Source: Hungatella effluvii (GTDB lineage Bacteria > Bacillota > Clostridia > Lachnospirales > Lachnospiraceae). Taken from it: DNA of 64,000 nt. The position numbers and the translations under genes were made by a program. Positions 32,597 through 41,519 of the stretch are shown piece by piece. Each line of letters opens with the position of its first letter. The first letter of the stretch is position 1. The notes beneath the pieces are model-generated. The model saw nothing but the letters and a program-made list of their open reading frames with translations, was not told the origin of the DNA and made no database searches. The stretch is from NCBI RefSeq assembly GCF_003201875.1, contig NZ_QJKD01000005.1:124001-188000 (forward strand). The letters are read 5' to 3'.

Positions 32597-33247
32597 CTCA
32601 AACTGCCGTGCTTTCTCCAGGAAGTCTTCCCGGCGCAGTTTTCCCCCGGCCATCAGCCAGGTATAGTCATAGTAATTAGGCAGAATCTCCAGTCCCATCA
32701 TCTCCTTGGCAAACGCGTGGGCCGCGATCTCGCTGCACCGCAGGATTCCCGCCTGTCGCCTGCGCCCGAAGAGCTTTACAAGCTGCACCGGTTCCAGATA
32801 GTCGGATACAAATCCATGGCTGTAGTACGGCTGCGTTCTGTCATCCTTTATCTCACTGCTGTGATACTCCAGATAATGGAAATATTCATGGGCCAGATGG
32901 AGGGCCAGCGCCTCCTCTTCCCCGATCACATAATCGCAGCTGTGCTTTGCCAGCTCCGCGATGGACTGCTTATACATCAGGACCTTTGCGCTTCCGTCCT
33001 TCCCGTATTCACTCTGAGCCCGGAAGGAGACGCCGTAGTTTTCCCCGCTGGCCTCCTGATAAATGATCTCGATTCCCGCTTCCTCATACAGTGCGAAGAT
33101 GCCGCCCGCGCCTTTTACTTTTTCCGCGGCTTCCCGCCCAAGGCGCAGAGGTTCTTCCACGTAATAGCGGTACTTATCTTCCGGTATTCTTCCGAACAGC
33201 AGGTCGTTGCTGAGTTCAAACATGCCCAGGACTTCATCCGATATCAT
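32576..33247 (-). CDS. HExxH zinc metallopeptidase, ImmA/IrrE-like
   Basis: 223-residue cytoplasmic protein. LAHEYFHYLEY gives HExxH (H120, E121, H124), and SEIAAHAFAKEMMGL about 50 residues later supplies the third ligand (E173) in the pattern of ImmA/IrrE (M78) peptidases. There is no adjoining phage repressor, so a mobile-element role is not indicated. It is last in the operon with hydantoinase and permease genes, 36 bases after hyuA. Substrate unknown. Confidence 0.78.
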   Translation of the reverse strand: MISDEVLGMFELSNDLLFGRIPEDKYRYYVEEPLRLGREAAEKVKGAGGIFALYEEAGIEIIYQEASGENYGVSFRAQSEYGKDGSAKVLMYKQSIAELAKHSCDYVIGEEEALALHLAHEYFHYLEYHSSEIKDDRTQPYYSHGFVSDYLEPVQLVKLFGRRRQAGILRCSEIAAHAFAKEMMGLEILPNYYDYTWLMAGGKLRREDFLEKARQFEEMVRMR

Positions 33248-33283
33248 TTTCAGGCTCCTTTCTTTGCTGTGTCATCCGGTCTC

Positions 33284-35419
33284 TTACTTGTATGCGACTG
33301 CGATCAGCTCCTCACTGTCCTCCAGTCCGCAGGTCTCCACATCCAGGATGGAATTTAACTGTTCCGCGCTCTGCATTCCCGTCAAATCCAGCATCTTCTC
33401 CCTATAGAAGATAAATACCTTTGGGATGGTGGCGTTGGCGTCGGAGAAGGTGGTGTTGGCATCCAAAAATTCCGCGAACACGTCGCCCTTTCTGGCCTTG
33501 GCAAATTTTAAGTAAGCCGCTTTTTCCTTTTTAAGCCTTACCACGCCTTCCCGGTCGATGACACAGAGACGGCGGCTCTTCTGGCTGAACACACCGAGGA
33601 ATTTCTTCTTTAACACAGACTCATAGACGTTCCAGCGGCCCGATGAGGCCACACAGTTGGTGTCTTCCAGCGGCGTTCCCAGCGCTTCCGCCGAGATCTC
33701 CCTAAGCTGCTCCGGCTTTAGATCCGCGGCCGCCAGGTCCTTCTGCCGCAGCTCCGTAGCGCCTGTCGCTATGGCCCGCAAAATATTCTTCTGCGCATCC
33801 ACCTCGATGGTCACATCCACGGTTGCCTCGTTGGCGCCGGATTTCACGATCTTCTCAATGATATCGCGGCGCATTTTTTTGATATCGTCTTCTGTGGGAT
33901 TGGCGATGGTTCTCTCCATCTGTTCCCGGACCATGGCCAGAGCCACGCCGATGGTGGAGATATATGGTGCATTCTTCGCTATTTTCCACTTTACATTCAT
34001 GCGTTCTGCCAGAGAATGGACGATTACTGCGCCGGAGCCGCCGCCGCCCACCAGGGTTACAAACCGGGTATCCAGTTCATACTCATCGATCAGCTCTTCC
34101 ACGACCGCCGCCAGCTTATCCATGGCAAGATCCATGGTCTGTCTGGCCGCATCTTCTCCGGTGCATCCCAGATACGTTCCCAGCGCATCCCAGGCGGCTT
34201 TCGTCGTCTGTGCACTGCCGCTCGCGTAGTCGCCCTCCGGAATGTAGCCCAGCAGGTTGGCAGCTCCGGCCAGCGTCAGGGAATACTCTCTTCCGGCCGG
34301 GTTCTTCACCAGCACATACTCCTTCGGGTCGTCCTTTCTGGGGCTGACAAACAGCACCTCCGATCCGTCCAGTTCGCCGTCCTCCTGGAAACACTCGTAC
34401 TCTTTCCCGGCGATATGAGCCGAACGCGGGCCGATATCCGCTATTTTTCCGCCGTTTACGCGCACCATAGAGCCGCCCGCCACGCCCAGTGTCCGGACGT
34501 CAAGAGACTGCAGATACGTCTTATGGCCGCCCACCTGGGCGTATTTGATCATGACTTTTCCGTTCTTAATTACGGAGATATCCACGCTGGTTCCGCCTGC
34601 TTCGAAAAAGATTCCGTCTGAAATTTTTTCATACATCAGCGCTCCCGCCACGCCGGCCGCCAGACCGGAAAGCATGGTGAGAATCGGACGTTTCCGCACC
34701 TCGTTGATGCTCATGACACCGCCGTCGCAGCGCATGATCATCAGGCCGGACTGAATCTTCGTATCCACAACGGCCCGCTCCGTCATGTTGGCGGTCTCCA
34801 TCATCTTCGGAATCAGGGAGGCGTTGACCACAGCCGTCCTGGTCCTCATCTTCAGACCGTAGAGCTGGGATATCTCATGGCCGCCGGTGCAGTAAAGGCC
34901 CTGATTTTCGGCATTTTCCTGTACCCTCAGTTCATTTTCAGGATTATCCACGCTGTAGGCCTCGGAAGCCACTATGACCTCCGCGCCCGCGCCGCGCACC
35001 TCGTCGATGGCGGCCTGAATGCTTGAATCGTTCACTGATTTAGAGTCGATAAATGTATGGCTCGTCTTTAAGAATTTACCCGGAGCCAGTTCGATATCAC
35101 CTACATTTGTCTCATTCCTGGCGCCTCTGGCGTCCATGCCGGTTCCCATGCCGATGATGCCAACATTTGCTACGTCTCCCTCCAGCAGCGCATTGGTGGC
35201 CTGGGTCGTGCCATGAGCGATGAAAACCACATCCTCCGGTGCGATTCCAAGCTCCTCCATCAGCTGGCTGATGAGCGCCACTACGCCTGCCGCCACGCCT
35301 TCCTCATGGGTGGTCGGAATCTTCTTCTTCGCGATCACTTCATACGTACTGCTGTCAATGACGACCGCGTCCGTGAAGGTTCCTCCCACATCAATTCCTA
35401 TCCTTACTTTCTTACTCAT
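33284..35419 (-). CDS. Hydantoinase/oxoprolinase family protein (HyuA-type)
   Basis: 711 residues from ATG 35417-35419 (GAGGAGAG about 12 bases upstream; the upstream extension lacks family similarity). N-terminal Hydant_A_N with ASKHA phosphate motif GIDVGGTFTDAVVID, FIAHGTTQATNALLEG, then Hydantoinase_A with RPILTMLSGLAAGVAGALMY and FFEAGGTSVDISVI. The family hydrolyses cyclic amides such as hydantoins or 5-oxoproline using ATP. No HyuB subunit gene is near, so the enzyme may act alone. Cytoplasmic. Operon with a permease. Confidence 0.9.
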   Translation of the reverse strand: MSKKVRIGIDVGGTFTDAVVIDSSTYEVIAKKKIPTTHEEGVAAGVVALISQLMEELGIAPEDVVFIAHGTTQATNALLEGDVANVGIIGMGTGMDARGARNETNVGDIELAPGKFLKTSHTFIDSKSVNDSSIQAAIDEVRGAGAEVIVASEAYSVDNPENELRVQENAENQGLYCTGGHEISQLYGLKMRTRTAVVNASLIPKMMETANMTERAVVDTKIQSGLMIMRCDGGVMSINEVRKRPILTMLSGLAAGVAGALMYEKISDGIFFEAGGTSVDISVIKNGKVMIKYAQVGGHKTYLQSLDVRTLGVAGGSMVRVNGGKIADIGPRSAHIAGKEYECFQEDGELDGSEVLFVSPRKDDPKEYVLVKNPAGREYSLTLAGAANLLGYIPEGDYASGSAQTTKAAWDALGTYLGCTGEDAARQTMDLAMDKLAAVVEELIDEYELDTRFVTLVGGGGSGAVIVHSLAERMNVKWKIAKNAPYISTIGVALAMVREQMERTIANPTEDDIKKMRRDIIEKIVKSGANEATVDVTIEVDAQKNILRAIATGATELRQKDLAAADLKPEQLREISAEALGTPLEDTNCVASSGRWNVYESVLKKKFLGVFSQKSRRLCVIDREGVVRLKKEKAAYLKFAKARKGDVFAEFLDANTTFSDANATIPKVFIFYREKMLDLTGMQSAEQLNSILDVETCGLEDSEELIAVAYK

Positions 35420-35469
35420 AATTGTCAAACTCTCCTCTTCCTCAAAAGCACGCCTGCACGGTACGGGCA

Positions 35470-36741
35470 TTATAATACGATAAAGCTTGCGACGATCAGG
35501 CCCGCAAGTGTGGAAACTGCGATCCAAAGAATCGTCTTCTTTAAATAATCATTGACATCCGTCTTCGTAAAATCAGAGATCCATACGTTGTGTGAGTTGG
35601 TCGGATCACAGACAGCCTGAACGTTGGAGTCAAGTCTCAGTGCAACCATAGCCGCGACCGGGTTCATGCCGCAGGAAGCCAGCAGCGCCACGATACCAGA
35701 GCCGAGTCCCCATACGTTTAACGGTCCGCGGTAGATGGCTAACGGGGACAGAAGGCCGAATACCAGTACAAACATAATCGCACTTGACGGAATAATTGCT
35801 TTGATTACCGGCTCTAAGACAGCAGCGACCTCAGGAGCCATAACTGCTTTTAAAACCATACCGATACCAATCATCAGGCCGCAGGCGCCTGCCGTCTCCT
35901 GGATTCCTTCTACGAAGGAGCTGGATACGACGTGAACGGCATTTTTCGGCGTTGCAAGAATCAGAGTTGCCACGATGCCGATTAAAATAGCAGCTACTAA
36001 GGGAAGCTTAAATGCGAATACGAGAACAACAGGGATCAGCGGGGAAATCAGTGCGATCGAGCGGACATTTTTATCACCGCCCATATCGGAAGCCGGCATT
36101 GCCCATGCCTTTCTCTTCTTGCCGCCGGATTTCACCATCACGTATACCATGATGACGGCTACTACAATCAGCGGAGCCGCACAGAGGAAGGAATACTGTG
36201 TAACAGTCTCCAGCGGAAGTCCCAAAGTATCGATGTAAACGCCCAGCGTTCCGACGGAAAATGTAACGCCGACGCCGTTGCCCAGCAGCAGGATCGTTCC
36301 TGCAACCAGCGGGCTTAAGCCAGCGCTGATCATGATCGGAACAATGATGGTTCCAACCAGAATGAACATACCCAGACCGTTGGAAGCCGCGAAAATAACA
36401 GAAGTTACGATTAAAAATGCATATGCGATCGGAAGCGGTTTGTCTCCCGCCATCTCGGCTGCCTTCCGGATAATAGTATTGGTAATGCCCACACGGCTCA
36501 GTACCTTTCCGAAGAAACCGCCGAAGAACAGTCCGGCAATCGCCGTACTCATACGCATGGCGCCTGCTTCCAGTACGTCCTTTGCAATGCTGAACTCCCC
36601 GCCCATAAACGGAATTCCCGCAATCAGTGCTATGCCCACGGCCATGATCGGCAGAGCCAGAATGGTCGGCAGCTTTCTTGTCATCATTAAGACTACCATT
36701 AAAACGAATAACCCCAGTATTCCAATAACCTGAATTGTCAT
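35470..36741 (-). CDS. Ion-transporter superfamily permease (GntP/CitM-like)
   Basis: 423 residues with about 11-12 membrane segments. Visible features: VLMMTRKLPTILALPIMAVG at the N-terminus, a GLFFGGFFGKVLSRVGITNTI re-entrant-like block, and a C-terminal duplicated half GMVLKAVMAPEVAAVLEPV. It likely imports an organic acid or cyclic amide used by the neighbouring HyuA and FAD enzymes. The gaps are 50 and 61 bases in one operon. Exact family and substrate uncertain. Confidence 0.8.
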   Translation of the reverse strand: MTIQVIGILGLFVLMVVLMMTRKLPTILALPIMAVGIALIAGIPFMGGEFSIAKDVLEAGAMRMSTAIAGLFFGGFFGKVLSRVGITNTIIRKAAEMAGDKPLPIAYAFLIVTSVIFAASNGLGMFILVGTIIVPIMISAGLSPLVAGTILLLGNGVGVTFSVGTLGVYIDTLGLPLETVTQYSFLCAAPLIVVAVIMVYVMVKSGGKKRKAWAMPASDMGGDKNVRSIALISPLIPVVLVFAFKLPLVAAILIGIVATLILATPKNAVHVVSSSFVEGIQETAGACGLMIGIGMVLKAVMAPEVAAVLEPVIKAIIPSSAIMFVLVFGLLSPLAIYRGPLNVWGLGSGIVALLASCGMNPVAAMVALRLDSNVQAVCDPTNSHNVWISDFTKTDVNDYLKKTILWIAVSTLAGLIVASFIVL

Positions 36742-36802
36742 CTGAAAAATCCTCCTTATTCATTACTTTTTTAACATGTTTTTTTATTTTTCATTACTTT
36801 TC

Positions 36803-38173
36803 TTACAGATCCAAATATGCGCCCTGTTCCTTCAATTGTTTTTGCAGCTCTTTTCTGCTGACTTTGGAGACGTCTCCCTCCCCTTTAGCAGCCAGAGCCG
36901 CCGCCACTCCTGCCGCGTGTCCCAGGGCTCCGGCTGTCGGCGTCGTCCGGATAGCCGCCTGCGCCTCAAAGGAAGCGGAAATGCACCGCCCTGCTGCCAG
37001 TAAATTCTTAATCTCCTCGCAGTACAGCGCCTCATACGGAATGCTGTAGTACGTTCCCTTTTCCGAGAGGAAGCGGCTGTCCGTCCCCACGCCCTTGGGA
37101 TTGTGAATGTCGATGGGATACGCGGAATGGGCGATGACGCTGTCAAAGGTTCTCCGCTCCAGAATATCTTCCGCTGTCAGAGTATACTTACCGGAAAGCT
37201 GTCTGGATCCCCTCACGCCCACCCGGGGGCCAGTAAATTCCAGAACCGCATTCTGAAAGCCCGGAACGTGTCTGCGAAGGAACCGGTCCAGCTGTCTGCA
37301 CTGGCGTCTTCCCGTCACCTCCGCGTCGCTTAAGCTGGCCGCATTCACAGCGTCGTGGTCGATGATTCTAGTGGTATTGACGATGTACTCTCCCGGGCGG
37401 TCCGTCTCGAAACAGAGTACATCCTCCCGCCGGATCTCCAGTTCCCCTCTCTCCCGTGCCTCCCGGAATTCATCCTGGAACCCGCAGAATGAAAAACGGC
37501 TTACGGTGTCCATCAGCTCCTCATTACCCTGATGACGGGAGAAATCGGCGATATGCGTTCTGATATGTTCCTTAATCGCTTCCGTGTCCACATTCAAATA
37601 CTTCATATTCATGGTCATGGGCTGGGCAGCGCCGTCGGATTCTCTTCCCTTTGTCATGGGCGCCCCCGCAAACGCGGCCACATCGCCGTCGCCGGTTCCG
37701 TCTATGTATACCCTGGCCGATACGTTGTGCATTCCGTCCTTATTACACACGGTGAGCGACTCGATCTTCCCCTCCCCGCATACCGCGCCTCCGATAAACG
37801 TATGGAACAGAACCGTACATCCCGCCTCCGCCGTCATCTCATCGAGCAACACCTTAAGGCCTTCCGAGTTGAATGGTGTCAGGTAGCTGATGTACTGCAT
37901 CGTGTCGTAAATATGGCCTGTGGAATATCCGTCGGTTTTCAGCCGCTCTACGATCTCCTCCATGATGCCGCGGATCACCTGCTTCTCGCCTGCGTGAAAC
38001 GTCATCATGGGTCCGACGCCGCATCCGGTCAGCGCCCCACCCAGATACGCGCCCTCTTCAAGAATCAGGACATCCGCTCCCAGACGGCCGGCCGCGATGG
38101 CAGCCACGGTACCGGAGACCCCTCCTCCAGCTACAATCACATCGTACTGTTTCTCATAGCCAAACTCCTTCAT
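36803..38173 (-). CDS. FAD-dependent oxidoreductase (FAD_oxidored-like)
   Basis: 456 residues from ATG 38171-38173 (GGAAAGGAGAAAGT upstream; an upstream in-frame start gives an unlikely Cys-rich extension). Dinucleotide motif VAGGGVSGTVAAIAAGRLG at about 13-31, then VYIDGTGDGDVAAFAGAP, and a C-terminal LLAAGRCISASFEAQAAIRT block holding the flavin. This group oxidises small organic substrates. First in the operon; a consensus promoter sits at 38311-38339. Confidence 0.9.
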   Translation of the reverse strand: MKEFGYEKQYDVIVAGGGVSGTVAAIAAGRLGADVLILEEGAYLGGALTGCGVGPMMTFHAGEKQVIRGIMEEIVERLKTDGYSTGHIYDTMQYISYLTPFNSEGLKVLLDEMTAEAGCTVLFHTFIGGAVCGEGKIESLTVCNKDGMHNVSARVYIDGTGDGDVAAFAGAPMTKGRESDGAAQPMTMNMKYLNVDTEAIKEHIRTHIADFSRHQGNEELMDTVSRFSFCGFQDEFREARERGELEIRREDVLCFETDRPGEYIVNTTRIIDHDAVNAASLSDAEVTGRRQCRQLDRFLRRHVPGFQNAVLEFTGPRVGVRGSRQLSGKYTLTAEDILERRTFDSVIAHSAYPIDIHNPKGVGTDSRFLSEKGTYYSIPYEALYCEEIKNLLAAGRCISASFEAQAAIRTTPTAGALGHAAGVAAALAAKGEGDVSKVSRKELQKQLKEQGAYLDL

Positions 38174-38310
38174 ACTTTCTCCTTTCCTGTAATCATAACA
38201 GCAGTTCTGAAAGCATTTTCCATTACAAATCACTTTTTTCATTTACCTTTGGTTAATTTTGTGCATATTTGTCATTTTATTGTTAGTACTGCCGTTATTT
38301 TTATGGTTTT

Positions 38311-38339
38311 ATACTATCATCATTTTCATTAGCTGTCAA
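38311..38339 (-). promoter_or_regulatory. Promoter of the FAD oxidoreductase/hyuA operon
   Basis: Minus strand: -35 TTGACA (38334-38339), 17-base spacer, -10 TAGTAT (38311-38316). Confidence 0.75.
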
Positions 38340-38374
38340 TATATTTGATTTATATTTTCATTTCCAATCATTAT

Positions 38375-38403
38375 TTGCAAATATTTTGCAAATATGGTAT
38401 ACT
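38375..38403 (+). promoter_or_regulatory. Promoter of the divergent RpiR regulator
   Basis: -35 TTGCAA (38375-38380), 17-base spacer, -10 TATACT (38398-38403). TTTGCAAATA occurs twice across it. The leader to the ATG is about 270 bases and contains the repeat at 38472. Confidence 0.6.
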
Positions 38404-38408
38404 ATGAG

Positions 38409-38467
38409 CACTTAGCGAGGTCCTTTCGAGCTTAGTGCGAGTCATACCTGACCACTTAACGAGGTCC
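38409..38467. repeat. Two 15-bp direct repeats CACTTARCGAGGTCC
   Basis: 38409-38423 and 38453-38467, 44 bases apart, differing at one position. The first copy also forms a hairpin with GCTTAGTGC downstream. They lie between promoter and the family-1 repeat. Confidence 0.5.
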
Positions 38468-38471
38468 CTCA

Positions 38472-38637
38472 CTAGTACTGCATTGCGTAATTAATTGTGA
38501 ATAAAATGCCTGATATCTGCGTCAGAGGCGTGTCTGCAAAGCGACGGCGTAGTGGACCCTACGACTAGCTTTGCAGGCGCGGCTCTGGCGTAGATAGCGG
38601 GTGTTTTATCACAGTTAATTGCGCAACGCAGTACTAG
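38472..38637. repeat. Family-1 foldback element, full copy C (166 bp)
   Basis: Inverted ends CTAGTACTGCATTGCG and CGCAACGCAGTACTAG. Interior arms ATCTGCGTCAGAG and CTCTGGCGTAGAT pair with G-T wobbles, then GTCTGCAAAGC/GCTTTGCAGGC, tip CGTAG/CTACG. It sits inside the predicted 5' leader of the rpiR gene. Confidence 0.8.
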
Positions 38638-38682
38638 TTTAGTGGGAACGGTATACTGTAATAACGAAAAAAGGAGGATTTT

Positions 38683-39537
38683 ATGGTATCGACCGTTATT
38701 TCTAAAATCATCTCCATGCAGCCCAACTTCACTGTGAGCGAGAACGCGATCAGCCAGTACGTTATAGGTCACGCCGAACAGATTCTTACCACGACAATCA
38801 CCGCTTTGGCGGATGAAACCGGCACTTCGGAGGCCAGCATCAACCGCTTCTGCAAAAAGCTGGGATATAAAGGATTCAATGGATTAAAGATCGCATTGGC
38901 CCAGGAAAGTTTCTACAATAACATGGTTCAGGAGACGCCCTCCTCCGGCGGGAACTTTATCGCCTCCGTTACCTCCGACTACCGGAGCATGTTAAATAAC
39001 ACGGCGGCCCTCCTGGACGAAAGCACGGTATTTAAGGCCGCGGAAATGATCAAAAATGCAAAAAATATAAACTTATACGCCCTGGCCAACACCACATTCG
39101 CCGCCAGGGAGTTCCGTTATAAGCTGGAGCTTGCAGGGATCCGTGCCAAAGAGTACACTGACCCCTTAAGCATCAGTCTACAGGTCGCAGGCACGTCGCC
39201 AGGCGACTTATCCATCTTCATTGCGCGCAGCATTATGATGAAGGATATCTATCAGGCGGCCAACGCATCCATCGACCGCGGCGGGAAAAACCTGACCATC
39301 ACAAGCGTAGATTCCCCGAAGCTGAACGATATCGCGGATTACAAATTTATCGTATCGGACAAGCTGATCGCTAATAACACCACGGCGCTTTCCGATAATC
39401 TGATGTATCTCTATGTAACGGATATCATCTACAGCGCCCTCCTGAAGAGTGACAAGGCGCTGAGACAGAAGAAGCTGAGCAGCGACGCGCTGATCAACAA
39501 CAGCCAGACGATGGATTCTTATGTGTTTGAATACTAG
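38683..39537 (+). CDS. RpiR-family regulator (divergent, hyu/FAD operon)
   Basis: 284 residues: helix-turn-helix (TALADETGTSEASINRFCKKLGYKGFNGLK split over about 45-75) and SIS domain (about 125-260, NINLYALANTTFAAREF). Likely controls the divergent FAD oxidoreductase-permease-HyuA operon. ATG follows AAAAAAGGAGGATTTT. Its TAG stop is the start of a family-1 derivative. Confidence 0.9.
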   Translation: MVSTVISKIISMQPNFTVSENAISQYVIGHAEQILTTTITALADETGTSEASINRFCKKLGYKGFNGLKIALAQESFYNNMVQETPSSGGNFIASVTSDYRSMLNNTAALLDESTVFKAAEMIKNAKNINLYALANTTFAAREFRYKLELAGIRAKEYTDPLSISLQVAGTSPGDLSIFIARSIMMKDIYQAANASIDRGGKNLTITSVDSPKLNDIADYKFIVSDKLIANNTTALSDNLMYLYVTDIIYSALLKSDKALRQKKLSSDALINNSQTMDSYVFEY

Positions 39538-39582
39538 TACAGCGTTGCATAAGTTCCGGTGACTTACGCAATGCTGTACTAG
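39534..39582. repeat. Family-1 foldback element, short derivative D (49 bp)
   Basis: CTAGTACAGCGTTGCATAAGT and ACTTACGCAATGCTGTACTAG form one stem with a 7-base loop. It is an end-to-end minimal version of the element and supplies the rpiR stop codon TAG. Confidence 0.75.
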
Positions 39583-39590
39583 TATATAAC

Positions 39591-39630
39591 AAAATGGTTT
39601 CCGGAGCCTGTCACTCCGGAAACCATTTTT
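39591..39630. terminator. Bidirectional terminator between rpiR and the C_GCAxxG gene
   Basis: AAATGGTTTCCGGAG and CTCCGGAAACCATTT, 15-bp stem with a 7-base loop and A/T runs on both sides. Confidence 0.88.
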
Positions 39631-39659
39631 ATAGTTCACTTACTATTCTATTTTTCTCT

Positions 39660-40070
39660 CTAAAGCGCCTTCATAAACTCATATGTAAATTCCACCGCCC
39701 GGCAGGTCAGCGCTTCGCATCTGTGAGGCGGATCATCTAGTGAAAATCCGCCCGGACGCAGATCGAAGCATGTCAGGGATCCGAACTCGCCGGTAAATGC
39801 TTCCGCAAACCGGTAACAGGCGGAAATAATCCGCTCCTCCTCCCAGCCAAGCCCATTTAAATAAACTCCGGCAAACATGAGACTGCCTTCCACCAGGCCG
39901 CACTGCGCCCGATAACCGCCTGCGCCGTGAAGGCCGACAGCGGCGTTCAGCGTCTGGGGCTCATATGTCACTCCGAACAGCTCGCCCAGGCAGATCAGCA
40001 TGGTCCTGGCACAGTTGACATCGCAGTCCCAGTACAATTCATGGACCTTTTTCTCAATAAACGCATTCAT
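39660..40070 (-). CDS. C_GCAxxG_C_C family redox-type protein
   Basis: 136 residues with conserved cysteines in DVNCARTMLICLGELFG, a glycine stretch VGLHGAGGYRAQCGLVEGSLM and C-terminal HRCEALTCRAVEF. The family is a small redox or metal-associated group of unknown reaction often linked to transporters or maturation. The central GCAxxG here reads GYRAQCGLVEG, a variant. ATG follows GGAGGAGATTGCGTT, 46 bases after the MATE gene. Confidence 0.82.
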   Translation of the reverse strand: MNAFIEKKVHELYWDCDVNCARTMLICLGELFGVTYEPQTLNAAVGLHGAGGYRAQCGLVEGSLMFAGVYLNGLGWEEERIISACYRFAEAFTGEFGSLTCFDLRPGGFSLDDPPHRCEALTCRAVEFTYEFMKAL

Positions 40071-40116
40071 AACGCAATCTCCTCCGTCTGCTTAATTCCA
40101 TCTCTCATTTCTCGCC

Positions 40117-41466
40117 TTACGCCGCCCGATAAAACGTCTTCCATTTCCCGCTCCGGTACCGTCCCACAAAACAGATCACACGAACCACCCAGTCCAGTAT
40201 CATGGCGCACCACACGCCGACGGCTCCCAGCCCGAGGCCGACGGCCAGCAGATAACCGGCTCCCAGCCTCACAATCACCATGGACAGGATGGAGATGCAC
40301 ATGGGGAATTTGACATCGTTTGCCGCCCGCAGAACATTCGTCAGGGTAAATGACGCTGGCCACAGAATGATGGCACATCCATCATGGATCAGCACCAGCA
40401 CCGCCGCCAGCTTAAGGGTTTCCTCCGAAAGGCCGTACAGCTTCATGGTGAGCGGCATGGTGAGAATCACGCCCAGGCAGCAGAGTCCGCTGATGAGATA
40501 CGTGAGCTTCATCATTTTCTTAGTGTAATATTCCGCCTGCTCGAAATCGCCAGCACCCACACAGCGGCCGATCACTGTGATCATAGCCAGATTCATGGCC
40601 TGTCCCGGAAGGACTCCCATTCCATCCAGGTTGTTGGCGACCGCGTTGGCCGCGATCTGTGTCGTGCCAAAGAGGGCGATGATGCTGACGACCAGTACGC
40701 GTCCCAGCTGGAAGATGCTGTTCTCGATTCCGCCCGGAATCCCGATATGAAGAATCTTTCCGATCATTCCGCTGTTCCAGCGAAGCCGTCCAAAGCTGAC
40801 ATGAATCTCCAGCCCCGTATTATGCAGGCGGATAATCAGAATGACGCATGCCGTCATACGGCTGATCAGCGAAGCCAGCGCCGCACCTGCCACGCCCCAA
40901 TGGAATCCGAATATAAACAGAATATCTCCCGCCACATTGATGATATTCATGACGATGGACGCCTGCATGGAAATCCGGGAATTTCCCATAGAGCGAAACA
41001 GCGCCGCGCAGGAATTATAAATCGCCAGAAACGGATAGGAAAGCGCCGACAGTATCAGATAAATCAGCGCGTTGTTCATCACGTCATCCGCAATCCCGCC
41101 GTACAAAAGCCTCAGAAGTCCGTGCCGGAACAAAATCGCCCCCACCATAATCACAATGGAGATAAGCCCCGTGATCATCATCAGCTGATCCGCCGCCTCA
41201 CACGCCCTCTTCCGGTTTTTCTGTCCCAGAAACTGTGATGACACCACCGCGCCGCCGGTGGAAACCGCCGCGAACACATTGATCAGCAGGTTGTTGATCA
41301 TATCCACCAGAGATACGCCCGATGTGGCCGCCTCGCCTGCGCTGGAGACCATCATCGTGTCCACCATGCCCACGGTCACCGCCAGAATCTGCTCCACAAT
41401 GAGCGGCGCAATCAGGCGTTTCAAATCGCTGTTTGTAAATAAGTACTGTTTCTCCCGGCCTGTCAT
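40117..41466 (-). CDS. MATE-family multidrug efflux transporter
   Basis: 449 residues, 12 membrane segments in two bundles. N-lobe starts with LIVEQILAVTVGMVDTMMVS and the C-lobe with GIPGGIENSIFQLGRVLVVS, the usual MatE repeat pair. Exports cationic or polar compounds with Na+ or H+. ATG follows GGGGAAGAGAGT. Second gene of a three-gene set with the methyltransferase upstream; 46 bases separate it from the C_GCAxxG gene. Confidence 0.93.
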   Translation of the reverse strand: MTGREKQYLFTNSDLKRLIAPLIVEQILAVTVGMVDTMMVSSAGEAATSGVSLVDMINNLLINVFAAVSTGGAVVSSQFLGQKNRKRACEAADQLMMITGLISIVIMVGAILFRHGLLRLLYGGIADDVMNNALIYLILSALSYPFLAIYNSCAALFRSMGNSRISMQASIVMNIINVAGDILFIFGFHWGVAGAALASLISRMTACVILIIRLHNTGLEIHVSFGRLRWNSGMIGKILHIGIPGGIENSIFQLGRVLVVSIIALFGTTQIAANAVANNLDGMGVLPGQAMNLAMITVIGRCVGAGDFEQAEYYTKKMMKLTYLISGLCCLGVILTMPLTMKLYGLSEETLKLAAVLVLIHDGCAIILWPASFTLTNVLRAANDVKFPMCISILSMVIVRLGAGYLLAVGLGLGAVGVWCAMILDWVVRVICFVGRYRSGKWKTFYRAA

Positions 41467-41519
41467 ACTCTCTTCCCCTGTCTTCCTGATGTAATCTTCT
41501 TTCTCTTATCTCTTATTTT

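Noticed and set aside
32558..33358. 266-codon plus-strand frame opposite the zinc peptidase
   Set aside because: Antisense shadow; the HExxH frame on the minus strand has a ribosome site, operon spacing and terminator.
40384..41238. 284-codon plus-strand frame opposite the MATE gene
   Set aside because: Antisense shadow rich in His, Arg and Gln; MATE reading is clear.
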